Below are positions 45,341-53,724 of a stretch of DNA of 64,000 nucleotides, in pieces (within the stretch, counting starts at the first letter, position 1; every line of letters begins with the position of its first letter). The DNA is from Nitrospirota bacterium. Its GTDB lineage: Bacteria; Nitrospirota_A; Leptospirillia; Leptospirillales; Leptospirillaceae. Made by a program: the position numbers and the translations under genes. Under the pieces are notes generated by a model, which saw nothing but the letters and a program-made list of their open reading frames with translations, did not search any database and was not told where the DNA came from. The stretch is taken from the NCBI GenBank assembly GCA_021829515.1, contig JAKBPM010000001.1:62001-126000 (forward strand), written 5' to 3'.

Positions 45341-46898
45341 TATTCTCCTCTCCTATTGCCCCATGTGGTGAAATAGAGACAGGAAAAGATGGGGCATCAA
45401 GATGGGCCGCAGCCACATTCTCAACACTGAGGATCAAGGAATAGCCCTCCATCATTGCAGAAAGTCTTTCCCCTTTTTGAGGAGGCGAAGATTGTGTGAC
45501 AAGCTGGCCAGACTCAAGATGAAACAAAAGAGCGTATCCCTTCTGGAGAACACCCATTGGCCCAAGTTGGGCAATACTTCCCTCAAGATGACCAAGTCGT
45601 TCCCGAAGACGAGAAGCTGAAAGCGACATCGATCGGACAAGCCTGTCTTCATAAAAAGAGAGACGGGCAGCCTGTTCGCCGATCGTAACATTCAATGATT
45701 GGGAAAGACGAGAAAAGAAAGCAGACAGGAGACGATGTGTCACCATTGTGGCTTCTGAAGGACTTCTCAGGCGAGACACCCACTTCGAAAGTTTTTCTGA
45801 GGATAGATTTTTCTGAGCGGTAACAAGACTTCTCATGACTTCTGACTGTCGGTCAAGTTGTTTTCTGGCGATATAAAGGCGCGCGCCCATGGAGGCGCCC
45901 ATTCTTCTGGAAAACCAATCCAGAGAATGAACTCTGGAAGAAAGCCTGTGGGGGAAACGATGAAGTTGCTCATCAAGGGACTTCCTTTTGCTTTGAACAT
46001 CTGCAAGGAGACGGAGCATTTCCCTTCGACTTCGCATGTCGAGAATACCCAAGCTGGATAAGATCGGTCGATTGTCAGAAATCACTTTTTCAGCTGCTTC
46101 TGATGGAGTTGCAACGCGAAGGTCACTTGCAAGGTCCGCAATCGTGATATCTGTCTCATGTCCCACAGCCGATACAACGGGCACAGATGAAGAGAGAATT
46201 CCCCTTGCCAGTCGTTCACTATTAAATGGCCACAGGTCTTCCACTGAACCACCGCCCCTTGCGATGACAATAACATCCACTTCAGGAATGGCCTGCGCTG
46301 CCAGAAGAGCGGAGAAAATCTCTTCTGGCACGCCCGCACCCTGAACCCGAACGGGAACAACAACAATAGGGACCGCTGGATTCCTTTGTCCGGAGATCCG
46401 GAGAAAGTCCCAGAGTACAGAGCCTGTCCGGCTCGTCAACAAGGCAACCTTTCTCGGAAAGGAAGGGATTCGTCTTTTTCGTCCTGGAGCAAGAAGCCCC
46501 TCCGAATCAAGCAACTCTTTCACCCGTCGGAACTCCAGATGGAAACGTCCCAAGCCGGAAGCCTCCATCGAGAGAATCACCAATTGATACTCTCCACGGG
46601 CTTCATAAACAGTGAGTCTTGCTCGCACTAAAACTTTTAACCCATCCTTGGGGACAATTCGTGACATCTCCATTGCGCCACGAAAAAAGACGGCTTTTAT
46701 CTGGGAAAAGTCATCCTTCAAGGTCAGATAGGCATGGCCGGATGGTTTTGCCACCTTGACATTCGACAATTCCCCCTCCAGAAAGATCGTTCCGGGAAAA
46801 GCGGACTCAATCGTCCCCTTGACAGCAAGCGTCAATTCCGAAACGGTGAAAACATCCTGAATTCCAGTATTTTTCAAACGACCCGAATCGATCGCCAT
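45330..46898 (-). CDS. xseA: Exonuclease VII large subunit
   Basis: This 522-residue catalytic subunit has an N-terminal OB fold ('FTVSELTLAVKGTIE', 'LEGELSNVKVAKPSGHAYL'). The nuclease core contains 'ALLTSRTGSVLWDFLRI', 'VDVIVIARGGGSVEDLWPFN' and 'VVSAVGHETDITIADLASDL'. A long coiled coil and a C-terminal tail follow. It degrades single-stranded DNA from both ends. The ATG at 46898 follows the ymdB stop by one base. In-frame upstream sequence over ymdB is not part of the protein. Confidence 0.96.
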   Translation of the reverse strand: MAIDSGRLKNTGIQDVFTVSELTLAVKGTIESAFPGTIFLEGELSNVKVAKPSGHAYLTLKDDFSQIKAVFFRGAMEMSRIVPKDGLKVLVRARLTVYEARGEYQLVILSMEASGLGRFHLEFRRVKELLDSEGLLAPGRKRRIPSFPRKVALLTSRTGSVLWDFLRISGQRNPAVPIVVVPVRVQGAGVPEEIFSALLAAQAIPEVDVIVIARGGGSVEDLWPFNSERLARGILSSSVPVVSAVGHETDITIADLASDLRVATPSEAAEKVISDNRPILSSLGILDMRSRREMLRLLADVQSKRKSLDEQLHRFPHRLSSRVHSLDWFSRRMGASMGARLYIARKQLDRQSEVMRSLVTAQKNLSSEKLSKWVSRLRSPSEATMVTHRLLSAFFSRLSQSLNVTIGEQAARLSFYEDRLVRSMSLSASRLRERLGHLEGSIAQLGPMGVLQKGYALLFHLESGQLVTQSSPPQKGERLSAMMEGYSLILSVENVAAAHLDAPSFPVSISPHGAIGEENSGG

Positions 46899-46899
46899 C

Positions 46900-47727
46900 T
46901 TAAGGAAAGACCTCCCGGAAAAGCTCAGCCTTTTCGATACGAACCCCATTTGATGTTGAGGAAATCCCCAGCAAAAGGGCACAAAACAACAACTCCCCTT
47001 CTCCCACAGTAAAAGGGGCCGGGACATGTGTCCGGTATTTTGAAAGGGCCATTTCCGGAGCAACCCCAATAACCGACCAATGCGGGCCGGAAAGACCGAC
47101 ATCGGTGAGATACCAGGAACCTCCAGGTAGCTGTTCCAAGTCATTCGTCTGGACATGGGTATGGGTTCCGTACATGGCAGCCACCCTCCCATCAAGATGG
47201 AACCCCATCGCCCGCTTTTCTCCGCTGGCCTCTCCATGGAAATCCACAAGGACCAAATCAGGCGATATCCCCTGATCACTCCATCCGGACAAAACTTGGT
47301 CTGCCGCGTGAAAAGGACAGTCGGATGGAGCCATGAACACCCTTCCGATCAAATTCAGGACTCCGACTCTCAAACCATTATCAAGAACATAGATTCCTGA
47401 ACCAACCCCGGGACAAAGACTCGAATAATTCAGCGGACGGAGAACCTTTCCATCCTTTTGGAGCAGATCGATCACACCCTTCTGGTCAAACAGGTGGTTT
47501 CCCGTCGTAATCACCGATACGCCCATATCAAAACATTCTTGGGCGGTCTTTGTGTTCACCCCTTTCCCACCGGCCAGGTTCTCGCCATTGATGACTGTAA
47601 AAACAACTCTTCTTTGCGAAGAGATCTTTTCAAGCCCCAATGACAAGGCCTTCCGGCCAGGTCGACCAAAAACATCCCCAACAACCACGATCCAAGATAG
47701 CGAATGATTCAACTCATCAGCGGGCAT
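46900..47727 (-). CDS. ymdB: YmdB-like metallophosphoesterase
   Basis: This 275-residue calcineurin-like phosphoesterase of the YmdB family has metal motifs 'GDVFGRPGRKAL', 'VINGENLAGGKG', 'ITTGNHLFDQKGV', 'VDFHGEASGEKRAMG' and 'YGTHTHVQTND'. YmdB in Bacillus is a cyclic-nucleotide phosphodiesterase encoded next to RNase Y and known to affect it. Here the gene overlaps the end of rny by 11 bases, consistent with that partnership. The usual Trp in GNHxWD is Phe. Confidence 0.92.
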   Translation of the reverse strand: MPADELNHSLSWIVVVGDVFGRPGRKALSLGLEKISSQRRVVFTVINGENLAGGKGVNTKTAQECFDMGVSVITTGNHLFDQKGVIDLLQKDGKVLRPLNYSSLCPGVGSGIYVLDNGLRVGVLNLIGRVFMAPSDCPFHAADQVLSGWSDQGISPDLVLVDFHGEASGEKRAMGFHLDGRVAAMYGTHTHVQTNDLEQLPGGSWYLTDVGLSGPHWSVIGVAPEMALSKYRTHVPAPFTVGEGELLFCALLLGISSTSNGVRIEKAELFREVFP

Positions 47728-49282
47728 ATTCGACGATCCGACTCTCCCTGATGACTGTCACCCTGATCTGACCGGGGTATGTCAACTCAGACTCGATCTT
47801 CTTCGCGATCTCCCTTGAGATGGTCGAAAGATCCTCGTCATTGATTTCATCCTGCTTGACAATGATGCGAATCTCCCGACCTGCTTGAATTGCGTAAGCC
47901 TTTTCAACGCCCTTGAAGGAGTTGGCAATATCTTCGAGTTTTTCTAGTCGTTTCAAATAAGCGTCCATACTTTCACGCCTTGCACCGGGCCGGGCTGCCG
48001 AGATCGCATCGGCTGCCGCAACCAGAACAGACTCCAGACAAGATGGCTCAACATCTCCATGATGGGAGGCAATCGCATTGATAACCCCCTCAGGCTCACC
48101 ATACTTTCTGGCCGCTTCGGCTCCAAGCTGAGGATGAGTCCCCTCATTTTCATGAGTCAGAGACTTTCCGATATCGTGCAAAAATGCAGCACGTTTTGCC
48201 AGCTTGGCATCAATTCCGATCTCTGCCGCCATCATGGCGGCCAGGTTGGCCACTTCCTGTGCATGCAAAAGATTGTTCTGGCCATAGCTTGTCCGGAACT
48301 TGAGCTTCCCCACAAGCTTCAGAATTTCAGGATGAATATCCGAAATTCCAAGCGAAAAAGCGACTCGCTCAGCTTCTTCTTTCAACGTCTGGTCAAGCTC
48401 CTTTCGAACCTTCTCCACAACCTCCTCAATTCTGGAGGGATGAACTCGACCATCAAGAAGCAGTCTTTCAAGAGCAATCTTTGCAACCTCTCGGCGCAAT
48501 GGATCAAAGCCGGAGATAATAATGGCATCAGGAGTGTCATCAATAATCAGATCGACCCCGGTCGCTAACTGGAATGCCCTTATATTACGGCCTTCACGAC
48601 CAATAATCCGTCCTTTCACATCTTCTGAGGCGATTGGAACAACTGAAACGCTGACCTCTGCCACATGGTCATTCGCATATCGCTGGATAGCGTGGGTCAT
48701 GATCTCCCTGCTTTTACGCTGGGCGTTTTCCTTTGCCTCCCGCTCGAACTTCTGTGCAGAACGGGAAACATCCATCCGAATAAGGTCTTCCGCTTCACGC
48801 AATAGCCGTTCCCTGGATTCTTCCAGGGACAGACCGGATATCTCTTCCAGTTTTCGATGCTCCAGAGAAATCATTTCTTCAAGAGCCGATTCCTTCGCAA
48901 CGAGAAGCCTGTCCCGGAGCTTCAGTCCCTCAAGATCCTTTTCGAGTTTCAGCTTCAGTGCCTCAAGGCTTTTCTGCAAATCCTCCATGGAAGATTCCCG
49001 AAGCTTGAGCGCCTGGTCTCTGGCCAGATCGACCTGCCTTCTCTGGTTAGCCTCTTCCTCAAACTGGACTTTCGCCTTGAATGCGATCTCTCTGGCTTCA
49101 AGCTCGGCGTTTCTGACAATCGATTCCTTCCGTCGAATAGCCTCTTCCTCAATTTCAGAAGCAATCCGTTTTCTCTCAGCAACAATCCCGTCAACCTTCT
49201 TTTCGGCAAGGGAGCGGCCCAAAACAATACCTACCCCCAAGGCGAGGCCAACGCCCAAAAATATTATTATGCCTGTGAGCAT
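47717..49282 (-). CDS. rny: Ribonuclease Y
   Basis: This 521-residue membrane-anchored endoribonuclease has a single N-terminal helix ('IIIFLGVGLALGVGIVLG'). A long charged coiled coil (about 30-190) is followed by a KH domain 'GRIIGREGRNIRAFQLATG'. The HD domain has 'AAFLHDIGKSLTHENEGTHP' and 'ASHHGDVEP' with the metal-binding His and Asp. It starts mRNA decay. It is the first gene of the leftward rny-ymdB-xseAB-ispA-dxs-tlyA series. The ATG has GAGGTGG upstream. Confidence 0.98.
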   Translation of the reverse strand: MLTGIIIFLGVGLALGVGIVLGRSLAEKKVDGIVAERKRIASEIEEEAIRRKESIVRNAELEAREIAFKAKVQFEEEANQRRQVDLARDQALKLRESSMEDLQKSLEALKLKLEKDLEGLKLRDRLLVAKESALEEMISLEHRKLEEISGLSLEESRERLLREAEDLIRMDVSRSAQKFEREAKENAQRKSREIMTHAIQRYANDHVAEVSVSVVPIASEDVKGRIIGREGRNIRAFQLATGVDLIIDDTPDAIIISGFDPLRREVAKIALERLLLDGRVHPSRIEEVVEKVRKELDQTLKEEAERVAFSLGISDIHPEILKLVGKLKFRTSYGQNNLLHAQEVANLAAMMAAEIGIDAKLAKRAAFLHDIGKSLTHENEGTHPQLGAEAARKYGEPEGVINAIASHHGDVEPSCLESVLVAAADAISAARPGARRESMDAYLKRLEKLEDIANSFKGVEKAYAIQAGREIRIIVKQDEINDEDLSTISREIAKKIESELTYPGQIRVTVIRESRIVEYAR

Positions 49283-49510
49283 GAGACCACCTCAGCATTC
49301 TTCTTTAAATCCATTTTGAAAACCATTTTTTCATATTTCATAAATAGATAATAAAATCATCACAATATTCCAAAGAATTATCATAACACAATACAGGTCA
49401 AAATGAAACCTTTAAACACATAACTCTTTTTTAAATATAAACTAATTAACAATAAGAACTATCCGACCGAAGTGGCGAAGGACTACTCCGGATTTCTCCA
49501 TCCATTTCCC
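49283..49510 (-). promoter_or_regulatory. AT-rich promoter region of the rny operon
   Basis: This 228-base gap is clearly more AT-rich than its surroundings between about 49320 and 49460. A possible extended -10, TGTTATGAT, reads on the minus strand at 49388-49380, about 95 bases before rny. The -35 match is weak (TTGACC is misplaced). No gene is visible. The long leader could allow feedback cleavage by RNase Y. The promoter call is tentative. Confidence 0.35.
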
Positions 49511-50788
49511 CTAATCAGCCTCCTCTCCATTTCTGGAGTGTAAGCCCTTCTCCCAACCCGACTGACCGGGCTGATAGTAGTTGTGTTCAGGCGGAATCGA
49601 CCTCTGGGGAGAAATTCCCTTTGGCTGATCAGGTGGATAAAGATAACTGGACTTCCCTTCTCGCTTAAAATAAATAGGAACGGGCGGAAGAAACCCATCC
49701 CTGACAGCTTGAATGGAGCGATCAATCGCTTTGTAGGCGGCATTGCTTTTTGGAGACAGGGCAAGGTAAATGGTCGTTTCTGACAAAATAATACGCGCTT
49801 CGGGCAATCCGATAGCAGAAACTGCGGCAAGACAAGACGTCGCCATCGTCAGGGCAAAAGGTTCCGCAAGCCCAATATCTTCGGAGGCCAGAATAATCAA
49901 TCTTCTGGCGATATACAGAGGGTCCTCCCCTGACTCGATCATCCGGGAAAGCCAATGGAGAGCTCCATTTGGATCGTGGTTCCTGACCGACTTGATAAAT
50001 GATGAAATCAAATCAAAATGATTTTCCCGATCAAGATAAAGCCCGCCTGTTTGCCCCATTCCGTTCAGGAGGGAGGCTTCAGCGATCACAACCTCCTTTT
50101 GATCGGAGTGAGAGCGATCCATTTCAAAAGCCCATTCGAGCGCGCCAAGCATTCTCCTTGCATCTCCACCGGACCTCTCAAGAAGAAGTTTTCGCCCGCT
50201 CCCAGAAATGACAACTGGCCGACCGGACTGTCCCGAAAGAAACAAAATGGCCCGATCCAGAATCTGGCCAATCTCCTCAGGAACAAGAGGGCGAAACTTG
50301 ATCGAAAGGACTCTTGAAGCAAGAGCCGGGAGAAAGGTTCTCAAGGGGTTTTCATTCGAAAGTCCAATCAGAATAATATCCCCTTCATCCACCGGCGCGA
50401 TCAGGAGATCCTGGTGAGTTTTTCCAAGCCTGTCTATTTCTTCCACGACAAGAACATGTCTCGAACCTGCTTTGCGGTCTCCCTTTGCCCGATCAATCGA
50501 TTGTCTTATTTCTGAAGCGGATGTTTCCGAGCCCCTCAGTGTTGTTTGGCAAACTTTATGCAGCTTGAAAAAAAGATGGATAAAAGCCGATTTTCCACAT
50601 CCTGGAGGACCATAAAGAACCAGTGACCGCAAAAAACCCGTTTCCAGAACATGACGCAGGACCCCTCCCTCCTTTGAAACATCCTGTCCGATAAATCCCA
50701 ATGGACCATCAAGTGATTCAGGCCAAAGACGAGCGGCAAGAGTCGCAAAAGGAAGGCTTGGTGGACCATCACCAAAAATGGATTTCAT
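49511..50788 (-). CDS. rarA: RarA/MgsA-type AAA+ ATPase (replication-associated recombination protein A)
   Basis: This 425-residue clamp-loader-like AAA+ protein has 'SLVLYGPPGCGKSAFIHLFF' (Walker A), 'VLVVEEIDRLGK' (Walker B region, usually DEIHR) and 'GLSNENPLRTFLPALASR' (sensor 1). The RarA C-terminal domain shows 'DLISSFIKSVRNHDPNGAL', 'ARRLIILASEDIGLA' and 'YKAIDRSIQAV'. It acts at stalled replication forks. The conserved Asp before the catalytic Glu is Glu here. It lies downstream of zapA and the 6S RNA. The start site AGGAT is weak. Confidence 0.92.
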   Translation of the reverse strand: MKSIFGDGPPSLPFATLAARLWPESLDGPLGFIGQDVSKEGGVLRHVLETGFLRSLVLYGPPGCGKSAFIHLFFKLHKVCQTTLRGSETSASEIRQSIDRAKGDRKAGSRHVLVVEEIDRLGKTHQDLLIAPVDEGDIILIGLSNENPLRTFLPALASRVLSIKFRPLVPEEIGQILDRAILFLSGQSGRPVVISGSGRKLLLERSGGDARRMLGALEWAFEMDRSHSDQKEVVIAEASLLNGMGQTGGLYLDRENHFDLISSFIKSVRNHDPNGALHWLSRMIESGEDPLYIARRLIILASEDIGLAEPFALTMATSCLAAVSAIGLPEARIILSETTIYLALSPKSNAAYKAIDRSIQAVRDGFLPPVPIYFKREGKSSYLYPPDQPKGISPQRSIPPEHNYYQPGQSGWEKGLHSRNGEEAD

Positions 50789-50857
50789 GGAATTGGCATC
50801 CTGCTATAGGGAAAATCGGGGAATGGGCAATGTCGGGAAAAGACCGTCACATGATCA

Positions 50858-51047
50858 AATAATGCCCCGCTACTGCCGTTACGGTTTTTTTTGAGATACC
50901 TTAGGGGATAAGGATTGGTGCTGTAGGCCATTTTAGGCTTCCCGGAGGTTTCCGGGCATGCTCACCATGAACACTGACACACCATTTCTCAAGATTTACA
51001 GGTAACAAATTAAACCGCGCCTCGTACAGAGCAGGGCTTCAATCATT
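50858..51047 (-). ncRNA. ssrS: 6S RNA
   Basis: On the minus strand the conserved core GGTGAGCATGCCCGG, then CCGGGAAGCCTAAAA, matches the E. coli 6S RNA region GGTGAGCATGCTCGG...CCGAGAAGCCTTAAAA. The flanks can pair as the closing stem: GCCCTGCT (51037-51030) with AGCGGGGC (50871-50864), with outer AATGAT/ATTATT pairs. The predicted RNA is about 190 nt, close to the usual 184. 6S RNA mimics an open promoter and binds RNA polymerase holoenzyme in slow growth. It begins right after the zapA stop, the same neighbour as in proteobacteria. Ends are approximate. Confidence 0.9.
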
Positions 51048-51389
51048 CTATTCCTGTCTTCCTGGATCAACAAGTACTTTCTTGGAAGATGCCTGGATAT
51101 CAAGAAGATTCTTTACAGTCGTATCAAACAAACTTTTCCAGCGATCATTTTCCTTTTTGAGCTGTGATATTTCTCGGTCTTTACTCAGAACCTCATAGTT
51201 CTTTTCGATGGCAACAATAAGCCCTATGACCTCCATTTTCAGATTATCAGATGCCATGATCTTGGCAACATGAGCCGCAATCATCCGCCCGGACTCTGCC
51301 ATCTGTTCGGGCTCGAAGACACCTTTGATGGTGAGTGTCTGCTCACCGATACGAACATAACAGACCGTATTTTTTTGAGAGGTCTTCAT
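51048..51389 (-). CDS. zapA: ZapA-like cell-division protein
   Basis: This 113-residue protein has the ZapA globular start ('YVRIGEQTLTIKGVFEPEQM', 'VAKIMASDN') and then a coiled-coil tail (about 60-105). ZapA cross-links FtsZ filaments at mid-cell. The downstream 6S RNA supports the call, since zapA-ssrS linkage is conserved. Its ATG overlaps the upstream coiled-coil gene (ATGA). Sequence match is moderate. Confidence 0.85.
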   Translation of the reverse strand: MKTSQKNTVCYVRIGEQTLTIKGVFEPEQMAESGRMIAAHVAKIMASDNLKMEVIGLIVAIEKNYEVLSKDREISQLKKENDRWKSLFDTTVKNLLDIQASSKKVLVDPGRQE

Positions 51390-51670
51390 GTGGTTTTATG
51401 ACCTTCCGGACGACTCTTGTCATTGGAAGAGTCGAGCGCCTTTTCCAGAGTCAATTCAATCCTTTTCAGTGTTTCTCTCAAAAACACCCTTTCCCGATGG
51501 GATAGATTGAGGCGATGAATAAGCCTTGCCTTTTCCCCCTCAACGGAGCGAAGCTCCTGCCGAAGGGAGAGGATTTCCTTTGTCTGAAGATCGAGAAGTG
51601 CCTTCAGGGAATGGACTGCGTCCTGAAGCGTCCGGGCATGCTCCCATTCGACCGGATCTCCGAAAAGCAT
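51386..51670 (-). CDS. Small coiled-coil protein upstream of zapA
   Basis: This 94-residue protein is nearly all helix, with a heptad-like coiled coil at about 10-80 ('LQDAVHSLKALLDLQTKEIL', 'LRQELRSVEGEKARLIHRL', 'LKRIELTLEKAL'). No signal peptide or membrane segment is seen. Its stop overlaps the zapA start by four bases, so the two are co-translated. A division role like that of the short coiled-coil ZapB is an inference from size, structure and position. I recognise no family by sequence. Confidence 0.7.
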   Translation of the reverse strand: MLFGDPVEWEHARTLQDAVHSLKALLDLQTKEILSLRQELRSVEGEKARLIHRLNLSHRERVFLRETLKRIELTLEKALDSSNDKSRPEGHKTT

Positions 51671-51675
51671 CTACT

Positions 51676-53724
51676 TCATCTCCCTGAGATAAAAAGAGTC
51701 GGAGGGGACTTCTGGAGAACAGCGTGGTTCCAGAGAACCTCCCTCGCATAACGCCTGGTCTCAGTATAGGGAATCCCTTCGATAAAAAAGTCCCAATCCA
51801 TCGATGCAATGCCTGACCACCTGACAATCGAGTGCATTCCCGCATTATAGGAGGCAACCGCACGCTCCGGGTTTCCCGGAAAATGATCAAATAGTCTCTT
51901 CAGATATAGACCACCAATCAGGGCATTGACATAATCACCCCGAAGTGACCCGAGATTCAAGCGGGCATCCTCCAAAAGCGAAGGGCTCTCATGACTGATC
52001 GTGGAGAGTGCCGTCATCGGCATGAGCTGCATCACTCCCATGGCTCCATCGATAGACAGGACCGTTGGATCAAACCGGCTTTCCTGCCGGGCAATGGACA
52101 CAGCCCATGTAACCGGAACCCCCGACCGCTGAAAAGCGGAAATCACTGATGGAGAAAGAGACTCGGTCTTGGATAAAACAATCGATGGTCGAGTTCTTCC
52201 AAGAACGGCATCGATCAGGAGAAGTTTTCGGACGGGATCAAGATGAAGATCCAAAGCTCCATACCTGAGAAATCTCTCCTTCGTCATCAAATGATCCCGA
52301 TACGCAACATAATCGGTCCAGGCGGCCCCCCACAACCCCAATTGAATCAACTTCAGAAGCCTCTGCCGATGGGACAACGTCAAATGAGACATCTGTGGAG
52401 ACGGATGATGGAAGGCAACAGGCAAACTCCCGCAATCGTCTCCGCAGGACAAACTCGCCCAAAGCGAATAAACAGACGCGGGCCATAACTTCATGACCTT
52501 GCGGTAGCGTCTTTGGGCTTGTTCAAGTCGATGTTCCCGTGCATCGAGTCTTCCCAAAAAATAAGTGACACGGGGAAGAAGCTCATCATCCCCTTCATCT
52601 ATCAGGATTGAGGAAAGCTCCTTCCATAGGGTACGGGCTTGTTCTGTTTCTCCATGGGAAAAGAACCAGAGCCCTGAAAGCCACAAGGAAGTCTCGCCGG
52701 ATGAGAGGGACTTCAGCGGAGGCGGAGGTAACCAGAGAGGATCAAAAGTGGTTTTTCCCGACGCAATCGAGGCCCGGAGAGAAGCATTGGAAAGGACTCT
52801 TCCTGCTATAGACAAAGGATAACGGGAGAGAAAATGGTGAAGGCAATCTTGCTTCACCGTGTTGGAACCTTCTGCCGAGCACCCTTCAAGCCACAAAGAT
52901 GACAAAAGCTTTGCCCCTTTTGCCGACTTGCCTTTTTCAATCAGGGACAGTGCCTCATCTTTTCTGGACTCGGAAAGAAGGCCAGAAGCCGCAAAAAGGA
53001 TTGCCCGGTCGCGATAGGGAAAAGCAGGACGAGTTTTGAGATAGGCCAATGCTTCATTCAAAACAATTTTCTTTTGTCCCATGGAATAAAGTGTTCTCCA
53101 ACGTGGGATCAGGAATGCCCCCATGGATACGTTATTTGGTAAACGCTGGAGGGCAAGCCCCGCTTCCGGAGCAAGAGGATGATACTGGTAAATGCTCTTC
53201 CAAAGTGCCAAAGCCCGTTGGAAATGGCCCCGGTGATATTCCAACAGGGATCGTTGCCACAACGCCTGAGCGGAATGGGAACCAGATCCTCCTTCCGGAT
53301 GAAAATAATTCGAGTCTGGGAACATTGCTGACAATCGGCGAAAAAGAGAGTCCCCTGAATATTTCTTTCCCATCTGTCCCTGGTAGGCTCTCCAGAAAAC
53401 AAGGTCCGCATTCCTGCCCACATGTCTCAGGACTTTCCTGATTTTGGAATCCGACAGGGAAGCTGGAGGATTGAGGTATCCTTCAAGGAGGTAATATTGA
53501 TTGCGTCGCTGCCGGGAAAATCCATTGACTTCCGGGACTGTAATCTTTCGGATGTCTGCTTTCGCCTTTTTTTCATCCCCAAAAGACAGATCTCTGACAA
53601 CCCTGACAAGTGGATTTCCAGAAGATCGACCCTGGAGGGAAGTATCCGCATAAGCAGAAAAAAATGGGAAAAGAATCGTTATGGAAACAGACAAGACAAT
53701 CCCGGAGAACCTATTGAATGACAT
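51676..53724 (-). CDS. slt: Soluble lytic murein transglycosylase (Slt70-like)
   Basis: This 682-residue periplasmic enzyme has a signal peptide ('SGIVLSVSITILFPFFSAYA'). A long alpha-superhelical region rich in TPR-like repeats (about 70-500) precedes a C-terminal SLT domain. The domain has 'AVSIARQESRFDPTV' with the catalytic Glu, 'GAMGVMQLMPMTA', 'LNLGSLRGDYVNALIGGLYL' and 'RAVASYNAG'. It cleaves peptidoglycan glycan strands, releasing anhydromuropeptides. It overlaps the tonB-like gene by 14 bases and lies 5 bases before the coiled-coil gene. Confidence 0.94.
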   Translation of the reverse strand: MSFNRFSGIVLSVSITILFPFFSAYADTSLQGRSSGNPLVRVVRDLSFGDEKKAKADIRKITVPEVNGFSRQRRNQYYLLEGYLNPPASLSDSKIRKVLRHVGRNADLVFWRAYQGQMGKKYSGDSLFRRLSAMFPDSNYFHPEGGSGSHSAQALWQRSLLEYHRGHFQRALALWKSIYQYHPLAPEAGLALQRLPNNVSMGAFLIPRWRTLYSMGQKKIVLNEALAYLKTRPAFPYRDRAILFAASGLLSESRKDEALSLIEKGKSAKGAKLLSSLWLEGCSAEGSNTVKQDCLHHFLSRYPLSIAGRVLSNASLRASIASGKTTFDPLWLPPPPLKSLSSGETSLWLSGLWFFSHGETEQARTLWKELSSILIDEGDDELLPRVTYFLGRLDAREHRLEQAQRRYRKVMKLWPASVYSLWASLSCGDDCGSLPVAFHHPSPQMSHLTLSHRQRLLKLIQLGLWGAAWTDYVAYRDHLMTKERFLRYGALDLHLDPVRKLLLIDAVLGRTRPSIVLSKTESLSPSVISAFQRSGVPVTWAVSIARQESRFDPTVLSIDGAMGVMQLMPMTALSTISHESPSLLEDARLNLGSLRGDYVNALIGGLYLKRLFDHFPGNPERAVASYNAGMHSIVRWSGIASMDWDFFIEGIPYTETRRYAREVLWNHAVLQKSPPTLFISGR

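Noticed and set aside
46899..47279. In-frame N-terminal extension of xseA by about 127 codons
   Set aside because: It lies over ymdB, which is a clear gene in another frame, and the extension has no similarity to XseA. The OB fold begins right after the ATG at 46898.
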